Notes: generated by a model not told the origin, from the letters alone. Positions 9,479 to 23,790 are shown, numbered from the stretch's first letter. The stretch is 64,000 nucleotides of DNA from Microbacterium sp. VKM Ac-2870 (GCF_015350795.1 NZ_JADKSH010000006.1:62001-126000); one strand, 5' to 3'. A program made the numbers and translations.

Positions 9479-10770
9479 GATGAGGCGTCCGCATAGTGGA
9501 GGACGGCGTCGTCACTCGTGCATTCGTCTCCGATACGGATGCCATCGGCGATGGTGCCGGCATCCCGAAGCTCTGTCAGGGCGGCCACGGCGCGCCGGCG
9601 CAGCTCCCACGGATCGATCGTGTTCACGTAGATCTTCGTGCCGCCCTCGAAGCCGGCCGGGGTGGAGATGCGCCACTTCAGCACGACCCGCCACGGCATG
9701 GGCCACGGGGCGCCGGGAGGGCGGTAGTGCCACTCCTCGTTCGTCGGCACATGCACCCCGGTGGCGGCGTGCACAGCATGCAAGAGGTCGGACACAGCGC
9801 GGATGCCGGCGTCCGAGTGCTCCTGCGGCAGATTCGCCGCCGAGGTCGAGAAGATCTCGAAAGCGGGGTAGCGGTGCCCGACTCCGGCGAACGCGACCGC
9901 GCCGTCGTTCGCCGCCACGACCAATCGCTCGGCGACCGCGAGGTCGGCGATCTCGTGCTGGTACAGGTGGCGGTCGCGCGAGAGCAACCGCAACTCGTGG
10001 TCGACCTGAGGGCCGTGCTCGTCGATGGCCACGAGCTGCTTGTGCAGATGCTCGAACGACGCTCCGGCGGGCCGGAGCCAGTTCTGGAACACCGCGACGT
10101 ACGCCGCGAACGGCTGCGCGGCCTGGATCTCGCCGAGCGCTTCGACGGTGAACGCCACGTATGCGGCGTGCTCCTCGGGGGTCAGGGTGCCGGCTGAGGC
10201 GAGCTCGGCGTCGGTGGTCGCGCCGTCGACGACGTGACGGCGAGCGACGACGACATCGTGGGAGCCGCCGAGCAGGTCCAGCGCGGCTTCTTCCAGGCTG
10301 GCCCGGCTGCCCGTCGCGGCGGCACGGATCTCGGCGAGCTTCTCAAGATGCACGCGGCCGACGGGATCGGACAGGTACTCCTCCGCCCACCGGAACAACT
10401 GCGCGGGCTGGCGGAAACCGTGGTCCTCCCGCCAGTACTCGGCCGAGACGATCTCGAAGAGATTGCCGAAGCGGCGGAATTCGGCGACGCTGTCGTTCAG
10501 TTCGTCTGCGGGCACGCGTCGCACCTCGTCGAAGCCGGACCCGACGAGGCGGGCCTTCTCGGGTGTCGTCTCGAAGTAGCGGTCGACGCAGAAGGCGCAG
10601 AGCCGCCGATCTTCGCCCGGCGCCAGTGTGCGCACGCTGTCGCGCGGCGCGTCGAGCGGCCGATGCGCGCGCCCGGGCACCGTCCAGACGCGGGTGCCGG
10701 TGAGCGGGCCGATCTGTTTGACGGTGCCGTCGGGGAGCCGTCGGATCGCCTGCTGTGCACCTTCGCTCAC
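9475..10770 (-). CDS. DUF4921 family protein, GalT/HIT-like
   Basis: 431 residues. The start IRRLPDGTVKQIGPLTGTRVWTVPGR and a CAFC pair followed by HLHKQ within SFEHLHKQ suggest the galactose-1-phosphate uridylyltransferase branch of the HIT superfamily, which uses HxHxQ nucleotidyl-transfer chemistry. The N-terminal CxxC could bind zinc as in GalT. The DUF4921 label is from memory of the family; the substrate is unknown. The GTG start has TAGGCT 6 nt upstream (10777-10782, minus strand), with GGAGGG in between. It overlaps the methyltransferase by 4 bp, so the two are probably made together. Confidence 0.75.
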   Translation of the reverse strand: MSEGAQQAIRRLPDGTVKQIGPLTGTRVWTVPGRAHRPLDAPRDSVRTLAPGEDRRLCAFCVDRYFETTPEKARLVGSGFDEVRRVPADELNDSVAEFRRFGNLFEIVSAEYWREDHGFRQPAQLFRWAEEYLSDPVGRVHLEKLAEIRAAATGSRASLEEAALDLLGGSHDVVVARRHVVDGATTDAELASAGTLTPEEHAAYVAFTVEALGEIQAAQPFAAYVAVFQNWLRPAGASFEHLHKQLVAIDEHGPQVDHELRLLSRDRHLYQHEIADLAVAERLVVAANDGAVAFAGVGHRYPAFEIFSTSAANLPQEHSDAGIRAVSDLLHAVHAATGVHVPTNEEWHYRPPGAPWPMPWRVVLKWRISTPAGFEGGTKIYVNTIDPWELRRRAVAALTELRDAGTIADGIRIGDECTSDDAVLHYADASS

Positions 10771-10839
10771 CCCTCCAGCCTATCGGCGCCCGGCAGAGGC
10801 ACCCGGACCGTTCAGGGGATGCCGGGGGATACTGGCGGA

Positions 10840-11220
10840 ATGAAGACGTTCGCACGATGGCTGCTCGCCGCCGGCATGGTGTTCGCCGGTCTGTCCCACC
10901 TGTTCTGGGCGCGCACGGAGTTCCAGGCCCAGGTCCCCGACGTGGTCACCGACCTCACGCACATCGACAAGGATGCCGTCGTGGTCGCCTCGGGCGCGGT
11001 GGAGATCATGCTCGGTGCCGCCCTCGTCGTGTTGCCGAAGGAACGTCGCAGGGTCGGAGCGATCCTCGCCGCGTTCTTCGTCGCCATCTTCCCCGGCAAC
11101 ATCGCCCAGGCGATGCAGCGCCGGCCGGCCTTCGGCCTCGACAGCGATCGCGCCCGCGCGACGCGGCTGGTGTTCCAGCCTCTGCTCGTGGCGTGGGCGC
11201 TCTGGTCGACGCGCGACTGA
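10840..11220 (+). CDS. DoxX-like small membrane protein
   Basis: 126 residues with about four membrane helices: ARWLLAAGMVFAGLSHLFW, VASGAVEIMLGAALVVL, VGAILAAFFVAIFPGNIAQA and LVFQPLLVAWALW. This layout, with the GLSH motif in TM1 and the PGN in TM3, fits the DoxX/DoxD-like superfamily of uncharacterised membrane proteins. GATACT (10828-10833) lies 6 nt before the ATG, suggesting a leaderless transcript. It diverges from the DUF4921 gene across about 70 bp and converges with the response regulator. Confidence 0.75.
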   Translation: MKTFARWLLAAGMVFAGLSHLFWARTEFQAQVPDVVTDLTHIDKDAVVVASGAVEIMLGAALVVLPKERRRVGAILAAFFVAIFPGNIAQAMQRRPAFGLDSDRARATRLVFQPLLVAWALWSTRD

Positions 11221-11242
11221 CTCTCGCGTCGCCGGCACGCGA

Positions 11243-11899
11243 TCAGCTGCGCGCCCGCAGGTAGCGGTGCTCCGGGCGGCCGGTCGTGCCGTACCGCAGT
11301 CGCACGTCGACCACGCCGCGCCCGGCCATCGCCGAGAGGTGGCGCTGCGCGGTGGCTCGCGAGACGCCGGCCCGGTCGGCGATCTCCGACGCCGATGACT
11401 CGGCGTCGCCCAGCGCTTCGAGGATGACCTGCTCGGTCGCCGAGCGCGACACCGACGGCGCCTCGCCGCCCGCGCGGAGAATCGCCAGGGCGCGGTCGAC
11501 GTCATCCTGGGAGACGGCACGCTCCTCGTCGAGAATGTTGCGAAAACGCAGATAGCGATCCAGCAAGTCGGTGAGCGTCCGCCGCTCGAACGGCTTCACG
11601 AGATAGCTCAACGCCCCGGAGCGCAGCCCCCGCCGCACGGTGCGGGCGTCGGTCGCGGCAGAGAGGACGAACGCGTCGACGCCCATGTCACGTACGAAGG
11701 CGATGCCATCGCCGTCGGGCAGGAACGCATCGACGAGCAGAAGGTCCGGCCGTTCGGCCCGGACGGCCGCCGTCGCCTCGGCCAGGGTGCGTGCGGGCTC
11801 GAGCGCACGGTAGCCGGGGCGCTCCGCGACGATGTCGCGGTGCAGTCCGGCCACGCGGAAGTCGTCATCGACGACGAGAACCCGAACATGTGCGGTCAT
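11243..11899 (-). CDS. response regulator, CitB/DcuR type
   Basis: 218 residues. The N-terminal receiver domain has the acidic pocket DDD (11-13), phospho-acceptor Asp 57 in LLLVDAFLPDGDG and the conserved Lys 102 in YLVKPF. The C-terminal domain has a winged helix-turn-helix (SEIADRAGVSRATAQRHL, about 170-187), as in the DcuR/CitB/MalR group. It overlaps the upstream histidine kinase by 4 bp. By family and context it is the partner of that kinase and probably controls the adjacent divergent citrate transporter. Confidence 0.9.
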   Translation of the reverse strand: MTAHVRVLVVDDDFRVAGLHRDIVAERPGYRALEPARTLAEATAAVRAERPDLLLVDAFLPDGDGIAFVRDMGVDAFVLSAATDARTVRRGLRSGALSYLVKPFERRTLTDLLDRYLRFRNILDEERAVSQDDVDRALAILRAGGEAPSVSRSATEQVILEALGDAESSASEIADRAGVSRATAQRHLSAMAGRGVVDVRLRYGTTGRPEHRYLRARS

Positions 11900-13566
11900 G
11901 GTGCATCATCTCTTCCGGTGGTCGGGGGCGCGAGTACGCCGCACAGTCGGGCTCCGAACACGGCGCCCGAGCCGGGGCCTTCGGTATCGGCTCCGCCGGC
12001 CTCGATGAGCCAGACATCGCCCCCGCGGCGCCGCGCGAGCTCGCGTGACAGGGGGAGCCCGACGCCGAGGCCGTGTACGGCGGCGTCGTCGGCGGCGCTG
12101 CCCGGGCGTTCGCGGCGGCGGAAGAGGTCGTCGCCGACCGAGACTCCCTGTCCCGAGTCCGACACCGTCAGGACGAGGTCGTCGCCGTCGCCGTAACAGC
12201 CGATGATCACGGTGCGCGGCTCGCTGCCGGCGACCGCTGCCCGCACGGCATTGTCGACGAGGTTGCCGAGCACGGCGGCGACATCCTCGACGTCGCCCAG
12301 GGGCGACAGCAGCAGCGAGTCGTGGGCGATCGACAACCGTACGCCGCGCTCGCCGGCCTCGATGGCGTGCGCGCCGATGAGCGCGTGCAGGAGGACGTCG
12401 CCGATGAGGTCGAGATTCTCGACGGGGTAGTCCACCGGGCCGCGCTGCAGCTGCTCGCCGAGGAACTCCCGCGCTTCGCGCTCGCGTCCGGCGTCGATCA
12501 GGCCGGCCGCCACATGCAGACGGTTGGCGAACTCGTGCCGCTGCACCCGCAGAGCGCCGGTCATCGCCCGCACCGTCTCGAGCCGTTCGGTGAGGGCGAC
12601 GAGGTCGGTGCGGTCCCGAACGATCAGCACGGTGCCGAGGTTCTGCCCCTCACGCTGCACGGGTTGGGCGTCGACGAACAGTACGCGGTCGCCCGACACG
12701 ATCCCGTCGCCGGCGGTGCCGTCGCGGACGGTGGCGAGAATCGCCGGGGTGATGCCGAGAGCGTCGAGTGTCTGCCCCTCCGGATCGGTGACGCCGAGCA
12801 ACTCGCGTGCGGTTTCGTTGCAGAGGCGCACTCGCCCGTCGGGGCCGAGCGCCACGACACCGTCGCCCACACCATCGAGCACCGCGGCCTGATTCTGTAC
12901 CAGCGCGACGAGTTCCTCGGGCTGCAGACCCAGCGTCATCCGCTCCCAGCGGCGCCGCAGCAGCATGCCGGACAGCACGGCGAGAATCAGCGCGATGCCC
13001 GCCGCCGCTGCGATTCCGCCGATGAGCGCCGGCAGGTCGTCGAAGACGTTGGACGGCTCGAAGCCCACGCTCACTTCACCCACCGGTGCACCCGCCCCAC
13101 CCGCCGTGCCATCGGGGGGCAGCACCGGGACCTTCGCACGCGCCGAGACCCCGAGCGTTCCCTGCTCCCAGGTCACCACCTCTTTGCCGGCGAGAACTTC
13201 CCGGTAGTCGGTGCTGACGGGCTGGCCGAGCAGGTCGGCGTCGGGGTGCGCCAGACGGATGCCGTGGTCATCGGTGATCACGACGAACAGCGTGCCGGTG
13301 CGCGCAGTGACTGCGCCGGCGAGGCGTTGCAGCTCTCCGCCGCGCAGTTCCGCCGCCGTCGGTGTGCCCGGGTCGGCGCTCAGCTCAGCCACCTCGGCGC
13401 GCACCTGTGGATCGACGGCGATCGTTCGTGCGATGTTGAGGGCCGAGGCCTCTGCTTCGGCGCGCAGCTGCTGGATGCCGAGGAGCAGGAACACTGCCGC
13501 ACAGACCGCGACGACCGCGACGACCGTAGCCGTCTGCAGCAGCACCACCCGCGTCGCGAATCTCAT
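11896..13566 (-). CDS. sensor histidine kinase, CitA/DcuS type
   Basis: 556 residues. One N-terminal membrane helix (about 10-35) is followed by an extracytoplasmic sensor region with VVITDDHGIRLAHPDADLLGQP, typical of the dicarboxylate/citrate-sensing PDC domain. A second membrane helix (LIGGIAAAAGIALILAVLSG), a PAS domain (VLDGVGDGVVALGPDGRV) and the kinase core follow. The core has an RHEFANRLH phospho-acceptor box, LVDNAVRAA N box and DSGQGV/GLGVGLPLS G boxes. The start is set at the ATG preceded by GGAGGAGGGGCG; the open frame extends further upstream without support. TATGCT (13584-13589, minus strand) is a plausible -10. It is co-transcribed with the response regulator. Confidence 0.92.
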   Translation of the reverse strand: MRFATRVVLLQTATVVAVVAVCAAVFLLLGIQQLRAEAEASALNIARTIAVDPQVRAEVAELSADPGTPTAAELRGGELQRLAGAVTARTGTLFVVITDDHGIRLAHPDADLLGQPVSTDYREVLAGKEVVTWEQGTLGVSARAKVPVLPPDGTAGGAGAPVGEVSVGFEPSNVFDDLPALIGGIAAAAGIALILAVLSGMLLRRRWERMTLGLQPEELVALVQNQAAVLDGVGDGVVALGPDGRVRLCNETARELLGVTDPEGQTLDALGITPAILATVRDGTAGDGIVSGDRVLFVDAQPVQREGQNLGTVLIVRDRTDLVALTERLETVRAMTGALRVQRHEFANRLHVAAGLIDAGREREAREFLGEQLQRGPVDYPVENLDLIGDVLLHALIGAHAIEAGERGVRLSIAHDSLLLSPLGDVEDVAAVLGNLVDNAVRAAVAGSEPRTVIIGCYGDGDDLVLTVSDSGQGVSVGDDLFRRRERPGSAADDAAVHGLGVGLPLSRELARRRGGDVWLIEAGGADTEGPGSGAVFGARLCGVLAPPTTGRDDAP

Positions 13567-13661
13567 CGCCCCTCCTCCCCGTGAGCATAATGCGCTGAAC
13601 CCGCGCATCGCGCAGAAGTCGCGGCAATGAGACATAGCGCGCACTCGGGACGCGAACTCCC

Positions 13662-13676
13662 TAGATTCACGGAATC
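13662..13676 (+). promoter_or_regulatory. candidate citrate-transporter promoter with palindromic operator
   Basis: Between the divergent kinase and transporter genes, TAGATT (13662-13667) is a candidate -10. It overlaps the short perfect inverted repeat GATTC-acg-GAATC (13664-13676). The position suits control by the adjacent response regulator. Both points are inference from sequence. Confidence 0.35.
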
Positions 13677-13716
13677 CGGTCGACGATGCGCGTCGGCCGC
13701 AGACGAAGGAGTCGAG

Positions 13717-15255
13717 ATGCCCCCTGTTCTCACCGGCCTCGCGGTCGCTGCCGCCGACGAGGGTTACGACCTGGCATTCACACCGTCGGACGGCGTACTC
13801 GTCGTGCTGGGGTTCACGATGGTGCTGACCTTCATGGCGCTCATCATGACGCGGCGGCTCACCCCGATGGTCGCGCTCATCGTCGTGCCGACGATCTTCG
13901 GCCTCTTCGCGGGCGCGGGCCTGGGCCTGGGCGACATGGTGATCGATGCGATCAAGTCCATGGCGCCCACGGCGGCCCTGCTCATGTTCGCCATCATGTA
14001 CTTCGGAATCATGATCGACGTGGGCCTGTTCGACCCGCTCATCCGCCTCATCACCCGTCTGCTCGGCGATGATCCCGCCAAGGTGGTGATCGGCACGGCG
14101 TTGCTCGCCGGTGCGGTCTCGCTCGACGGTGATGGTTCGACGACCTTCATCATCACGACCTCGGCCATGCTGCCCATCTACCTGCGTCTCGGCATGAGCC
14201 CGGTGGTGCTGACGTGCGTGGCGGGTCTGATGAACGGCACGCTCAATATCGTCCCCTGGGGCGGTCCGACGGTACGGGCGGCATCCGCGCTGGGCCTGCA
14301 GCCCACGGACATCTTCGTGCCCATGCTGCCGTCGCTCGCCACGGGGCTCGTCATCACGCTTGCCTTCGCGTGGTTCCTCGGTCTCAGCGAGCGCCGCCGC
14401 CTCGCCGGGTCGATCGACACGACGCGCATCGAGTCGACGCGCGGCGACGGCATCTTCGGAGCGCCGCGCCTGTTCCGTGGCGCCGAGCCCAAGCCGGGTG
14501 CGGCCGCGACGCTGCGCACCGGCAACATCGTGACCGTGCGCGGTGCGCGCGATGCGATCGCTGCCGCATCACTCGTGGATGCTGCCGACACCGCCATGGC
14601 CGACACGATGCTCGATCCGAACCGGGCCACCCTGCGCCCCAAGCTCATCTGGTTCAACCTCGCGCTGACGGTGGCCGTCATGGTGCTGCTGATCCTCGAT
14701 CTGTTCCCGCTGGCGTTCGTGTTCATGGTGGGCGCGGCCATCGCGCTGATCGTCAACTTCCCCAAGCTCAAGGGCCAGGCCGATGAGATCGTCGCGCACG
14801 CACCGTCGATCGTCGGCGTCGTCTCGATGGTGCTGGCGGCGGGCGTGCTGGTCGGTGTCTTGAACGGCACCGGAATGGTGACGGCGATGGCGTCGTGGAT
14901 CACCCAGGTGATCCCCGCCGAGATGGGACCGTACCTCGCGGTCATCACCGGTGTGCTGTCGATCCCGTTCACGTTCTTCATGTCGAACGATGCGTTCTAC
15001 TTCGGCATCCTGCCCGTGCTCGCCGAGAGCGCCTCGCACTTCGGGATCGCTCCGGTCGAGATGGCCCGGGCATCCATCACCGGTCAGCCGGTGCACCTGC
15101 AGAGTCCGCTGGTGCCGGCGATTCTCCTGCTGGTCTCGCTTGCCAACGTCAACCTCGGCGACCACCACAAGAAGGTGCTGTGGCGAGCGGCGATCGTGTC
15201 GCTCGCGATGCTCGCCGTGGGTGTACTGGTGGGAGTGATTCCACTGCACGCCTGA
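13717..15255 (+). CDS. CitMHS family citrate/metal transporter
   Basis: 512 residues with about twelve membrane segments. Family-like features include SLDGDGSTTFIITTSAMLPIY and a second half-repeat with FFMSNDAFYFGILPVLAE. CitMHS proteins import citrate complexed with Mg2+ or Ca2+ in symport with protons. A long cytoplasmic loop separates the halves (about residues 230-305). GAAGGA precedes the ATG by 6 nt. It lies divergent to a CitA/CitB-like two-component pair, the usual arrangement for citrate-induced uptake in actinobacteria and bacilli. The metal preference cannot be inferred. Confidence 0.92.
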   Translation: MPPVLTGLAVAAADEGYDLAFTPSDGVLVVLGFTMVLTFMALIMTRRLTPMVALIVVPTIFGLFAGAGLGLGDMVIDAIKSMAPTAALLMFAIMYFGIMIDVGLFDPLIRLITRLLGDDPAKVVIGTALLAGAVSLDGDGSTTFIITTSAMLPIYLRLGMSPVVLTCVAGLMNGTLNIVPWGGPTVRAASALGLQPTDIFVPMLPSLATGLVITLAFAWFLGLSERRRLAGSIDTTRIESTRGDGIFGAPRLFRGAEPKPGAAATLRTGNIVTVRGARDAIAAASLVDAADTAMADTMLDPNRATLRPKLIWFNLALTVAVMVLLILDLFPLAFVFMVGAAIALIVNFPKLKGQADEIVAHAPSIVGVVSMVLAAGVLVGVLNGTGMVTAMASWITQVIPAEMGPYLAVITGVLSIPFTFFMSNDAFYFGILPVLAESASHFGIAPVEMARASITGQPVHLQSPLVPAILLLVSLANVNLGDHHKKVLWRAAIVSLAMLAVGVLVGVIPLHA

Positions 15256-15297
15256 GCCGTGCGCGGTACGCGGCGCCCGGCGGGGCAGCGAGCAGCG

Positions 15298-16182
15298 TCA
15301 GCTCTCGTCTGCTCCGTGCGGGCGCACGCGCACGATGTTGGTCGATTCGTCGATGTCGGCCACCGTCGGGTGAGCCTTCACGAAGTCGGAGAACGAGCGG
15401 TGGCCGAGGGCCTTCTCGCTGAACGAAGGGTCCATGCGCTTGAGCAGGTTCTTCACCGCCGACAGGTGCACCCACTCGTCGTCGGTGCGCTCCTGCTCGA
15501 GGCGCAGCGCGCGACCGAGCAGCTCGGCGGTGGGATCCTCGGTCTTCTTGCGTCGGCGCGAAGAGGTCGTGGCCGCGGCATCCGTCTTCTTCTGCGTCGC
15601 CGTCGCCGGTGCGGGCGGAACCACGCCGGGCAGCGAGTCGTAGGAGTCGAACTGGTCGCACGCCGCGGCGAGGGACTTGGCCGTCGATCCCGCGACGCCG
15701 ACGCCGACGACCACGCGCCCCAGCCGCTTGCAGCGCTGCGCCAGCGGCACGTAGTCGCTGTCGCCGGCGACGATCACGACGTGGGTCAGATCCGGCAGAC
15801 GGAACATGTCTTCGACGGTGTCGACGGCCAGTCGGATGTCGGCGCCGTTCTTCGCGTAGGCGGCCGCGGGAAACAGCTGCACCAGGTCGACGGCGCGGGC
15901 GACGAGCTGCGAGCGGTAGAGCGCGTTCACGGGAGAGGACCAGTCGGCGTAGGCGCGGGTGAGCACGAGTGTGCCGAAGGATGCCGCGTAGTCGATGATC
16001 GCCCCGACGTCGATCGTCGCGTCCTTGAGTCGCTGCGCGATCTCGGGGGCGTCGGGGTCGGCGATGATCTTCTGGCGGTCTGCGGCGTACGCGTTGCGCC
16101 CGTGAACCCGGTCGTACCAACTCATGACGATGTTGTCGAAGTCGAGGTAGACGGCGACGCGGGCGTTCTGGATGTCGGCCAT
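15298..16182 (-). CDS. NYN domain protein with C-terminal OST-HTH/LOTUS-like domain
   Basis: 294 residues. The N-terminal half is a PIN-like NYN nuclease domain with acidic residues in place: YLDFDN (Asp 14, Asp 16), KNGADIRLAVD and AGDSDYVPL. After a low-complexity basic linker (about 195-220, Lys/Arg/Thr/Ala-rich), the C-terminal part (LLKRMDPSFSEKALGHRSFSDFVKAH) resembles a LOTUS/OST-HTH RNA-binding domain. The probable role is a metal-dependent ribonuclease; the RNA target is unknown. Its ATG starts 1 nt after the stop of the oxidoreductase gene (TGAGATG), so the two are likely translationally coupled. Confidence 0.85.
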   Translation of the reverse strand: MADIQNARVAVYLDFDNIVMSWYDRVHGRNAYAADRQKIIADPDAPEIAQRLKDATIDVGAIIDYAASFGTLVLTRAYADWSSPVNALYRSQLVARAVDLVQLFPAAAYAKNGADIRLAVDTVEDMFRLPDLTHVVIVAGDSDYVPLAQRCKRLGRVVVGVGVAGSTAKSLAAACDQFDSYDSLPGVVPPAPATATQKKTDAAATTSSRRRKKTEDPTAELLGRALRLEQERTDDEWVHLSAVKNLLKRMDPSFSEKALGHRSFSDFVKAHPTVADIDESTNIVRVRPHGADES

Positions 16183-16183
16183 C

Positions 16184-17200
16184 TCACCGCTCCTTCGGGT
16201 AGGTCACGCCCAGCTGGGCTCGGATGTCGTCGAGGGCGGCCATGATCGCAACCGACTGCTCCATGGGCAGCAGGTCGCTGTCGCGCCGACCTTCCCGCAG
16301 CAGCTGTTCGGCACAGAGGGCCTGGAACTGCATGCCGCGCCCGTCGACGACCGAGACGTGCTCCTCGAGGAGAGTGCCGTCGGTGGCGGTGACCCGGAAA
16401 GAGGTCGGTTCGTACCAGACGCGGTCGATGTCGATGCGGGCGTCGGTTCCGACGATGTGGGCGGTGTTCGGGCCTGCCGCGCGCGAACTGGTCGCAATCG
16501 ATGACACCGCGCCGCTTTCGTGCACGGCGGCGATGGCGACCTCCGTGTCGGCGCCCGTCTCACCGAGTCGCCCGAGGGCTCGCACCTCGGTCATCGGGCC
16601 GAGGATGTCCCACGCGAACGACACCGGGTAGATGCCCAGATCGAGCAGTGAACCGCCGCCCAGTTCGAGCGCGTTCAGGCGGTGGGCGGGGTCGACGGGC
16701 AGTGACTGCGTGTGATCGGCGACGACGGCGCGCACCTCGCCGAGCACACCCGCGGCGATGAGCTCGCGGATGCGGACCATGTGCGGGAGGTAGCGCGTCC
16801 ACATCGCCTCCATCGCGAGCAGTTCGCGGCCCGCAGCGATGTCGCGGATCGCGACGGCTTCGTCGGCGTCGAGGGTCAGCGGCTTCTCGACGAGCACGTG
16901 TTTCCCGGCCTCGAGGGCGAGGACCGCGTGCGCGCGGTGGTGGCTGTGAGGGGAGGCGATGTACACGATGTCGACGTCGGGATCGGCGACGAGCTCCTCG
17001 TACGAGCCGTGCGCGTGGGGGATGCCGTACTCGGCGGCGAAAGCGGCGGCGGTCTCCTGTCGACGCGAACCGACCGCGGTGACGGTGAGCCCGGCGGTCT
17101 GCAGGTCTCTCGTGAACGCGTGGGCGATGCCGCCCGGGGCCAGGATTCCCCAGCGGATGGGAGACGGGGTGCCGGGCGCGGCGGCGGCGGTGTCGGTCAT
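16184..17200 (-). CDS. Gfo/Idh/MocA family oxidoreductase
   Basis: 338 residues. An N-terminal Rossmann domain (GILAPGGIAHAF) for NAD(P), the family motif VEKPLTLDADEA with the catalytic Lys, and a C-terminal alpha/beta domain (GGGSLLDLGIYPVSFA) that matches the sugar-dehydrogenase-like members. It probably oxidises or reduces a sugar or cyclitol; the substrate cannot be told. TAGGCT lies 6 nt before the ATG on the minus strand, a leaderless-type start. It diverges from the M20 peptidase gene 36 bp away, which has its own TAGGCT. Confidence 0.88.
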   Translation of the reverse strand: MTDTAAAAPGTPSPIRWGILAPGGIAHAFTRDLQTAGLTVTAVGSRRQETAAAFAAEYGIPHAHGSYEELVADPDVDIVYIASPHSHHRAHAVLALEAGKHVLVEKPLTLDADEAVAIRDIAAGRELLAMEAMWTRYLPHMVRIRELIAAGVLGEVRAVVADHTQSLPVDPAHRLNALELGGGSLLDLGIYPVSFAWDILGPMTEVRALGRLGETGADTEVAIAAVHESGAVSSIATSSRAAGPNTAHIVGTDARIDIDRVWYEPTSFRVTATDGTLLEEHVSVVDGRGMQFQALCAEQLLREGRRDSDLLPMEQSVAIMAALDDIRAQLGVTYPKER

Positions 17201-17236
17201 GCCACGAGCCTATCGGCGGCCGCGTAGGCTCGAGCC

Positions 17237-18580
17237 GTGAGTGAGGACAACGCCGCAGCGCTCGGCCGCTTCCGCGAGCTGCTGCAGGTACCCACGGTCT
17301 CGCACGTCGATGAGAGCCTCACCGACTGGGCGGCCTTCGATGCACTGCTCGCTGCCATCGAGCGTCTGTATCCGCGGATGCACGAGACGCTCGAACGCGA
17401 GGTCGTCGACGGCCACTCGCTCCTCTACCGCTGGCCGGGATCGGGCGGTGACGCGGACGCGGCGGTGCTGATGGCCCACCTCGACGTCGTCCCGGTCGTC
17501 GAGGCGGAGTGGGAGCATCCGCCGTTCGGTGCCGACGTTGTGGGCGAGGGGGCGGATGCCGCGATCCATGCGCGCGGAGCGATCGACGACAAAGGCGCGC
17601 TCGTCGCGATCCTCGAGGCGGTCGAGCAGCTCGTCGCCGACGGCTTCGTCCCCGCACATGATGTGTATCTCGCCTTCGGGCACAACGAGGAGACCGCGGG
17701 TGGTGGGGCGCGCGCCATCGTCTCCCTGCTCAGCGATCGGGGCGTCGAACCTGCCCTCGTGCTCGACGAGGGCGGCGCCGTCGTCGACGGCGCCGTGCCG
17801 GGCATCGCCGTGCCCACCGCGATGGTCGGTGTCGCCGAACGCGGGGTCATGACGCTCGACCTCATTGCCCGAGAAGGCGGTGGACACGCCTCGACGCCGC
17901 CGCCCCTTCCTGCAACGGCGCGGCTGGCGCGGGCCATCGACCGCATCCGGCGCCATCCCTTCCCCGCGCGCATCGCCCCGCCCGTGCGTGCGCTGTTCGC
18001 GACGCTCGCCCCGCACGCGCCACGCGCACTCGGTGTCGTCTTCGGCAATCTCGGTCTGCTGGGTCCGCTTTTCGCACGGATCCTCACGCGGCTGGGACCT
18101 GAGATGAACGCGATGGTACGCACGACCGCCGTGGCGACGGAACTGTCGGGAGCGCCCAGCGAGAACGTGCTGGCGACCAGCGCCAGGGCGGCGGTCAACA
18201 TCCGGCTGCTGACCGGCGACACCGTCGCATCGGCGACCGCACGCATCCGACGTGTCATCGCCGATCCCGAGATCGAGGTGGTGCTGCGCCACGGCTCCGA
18301 CCCGTCTCCTGTGTCGCCCTGGCGTGGCGAGCCCTGGCAACGCCTCGCCGCCGCGGTGCGCGACACCCTGGGCCACGAGGTGATTACGACCCCGTACATT
18401 CAGCTCGGGGCCAGCGACAGCCGCTGGTTCACCGGGCTCAGCCCGCATGTGTACCGGTTCACGCCATTTCACCTCACGCGCGCCGAGCGCGATGCGTTGC
18501 ACTCGCACAACGAGCGCATTCGCACGGATTCCTGGCTGCGCGGCATCGCCTTCTACCGGGCGCTCCTCCGCGCCAGTTGA
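17237..18580 (+). CDS. M20 family metallopeptidase
   Basis: 447 residues. Metal-site motifs of M20 peptidases are present: HLDVVP (His ligand and general Asp), GAIDDKG (bridging Asp) and GHNEETAGGGA (catalytic Glu pair). A lid/dimerisation domain follows. The length and the VLDEGGAVVDG segment resemble the carboxypeptidase S-like (M20A) group. No signal peptide is present. GTG 17237 is preceded by TAGGCT (17225-17230) at 6 nt, the leaderless pattern. Confidence 0.88.
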   Translation: MSEDNAAALGRFRELLQVPTVSHVDESLTDWAAFDALLAAIERLYPRMHETLEREVVDGHSLLYRWPGSGGDADAAVLMAHLDVVPVVEAEWEHPPFGADVVGEGADAAIHARGAIDDKGALVAILEAVEQLVADGFVPAHDVYLAFGHNEETAGGGARAIVSLLSDRGVEPALVLDEGGAVVDGAVPGIAVPTAMVGVAERGVMTLDLIAREGGGHASTPPPLPATARLARAIDRIRRHPFPARIAPPVRALFATLAPHAPRALGVVFGNLGLLGPLFARILTRLGPEMNAMVRTTAVATELSGAPSENVLATSARAAVNIRLLTGDTVASATARIRRVIADPEIEVVLRHGSDPSPVSPWRGEPWQRLAAAVRDTLGHEVITTPYIQLGASDSRWFTGLSPHVYRFTPFHLTRAERDALHSHNERIRTDSWLRGIAFYRALLRAS

Positions 18581-18589
18581 ACGGCGCCG

Positions 18590-18867
18590 TCAGGGAACCA
18601 GGACGATCTTCCCGTCGGTACCGGCCGCCGAGAGGGCGACCGTCACGGGGATCGCTTCGCCACGCCACGCCTGCTCCTGCGCCGTCAACGGCTGGGGGCT
18701 GCCGCCGCTGAAGGCGCGGATGCCGAGCGCGGCGGCATCCTTTCCTCGCACGAGCGTCGCGATACGGCGACGATCGGCGACGAGCTCGACCGACCGCCAC
18801 CGAGCGGATCGACAACGGTGAGAACGTCCGGGTCGCCCAACCGGGTGTACACGATCGCTGTGCTCAT
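18590..18867 (-). pseudogene. NADP-dependent/quinone oxidoreductase remnant with internal deletion
   Basis: The minus strand starts STAIVYTRLGDPDVLTVVDPLGG, the beginning of a medium-chain quinone-oxidoreductase-like protein. After about 25 codons the frame shifts straight into its C-terminal region (VELVADRRRIATLVRG, then KDAAALGIRAFSGG and a final GTDGKIVLVP with stop). The 278-bp span is not a multiple of three, and roughly 200 central codons, including the cofactor-binding domain, are missing. This looks like one internal deletion that left both ends. It lies between the M20 peptidase and hrpA and cannot encode an active enzyme. Confidence 0.75.
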
Positions 18868-18917
18868 GAGGGGTGCAACGGCGCCGGTGGGTCGATACTC
18901 CGGGTGAACGCCGTCGA

Positions 18918-23790
<4,873 letters not shown>

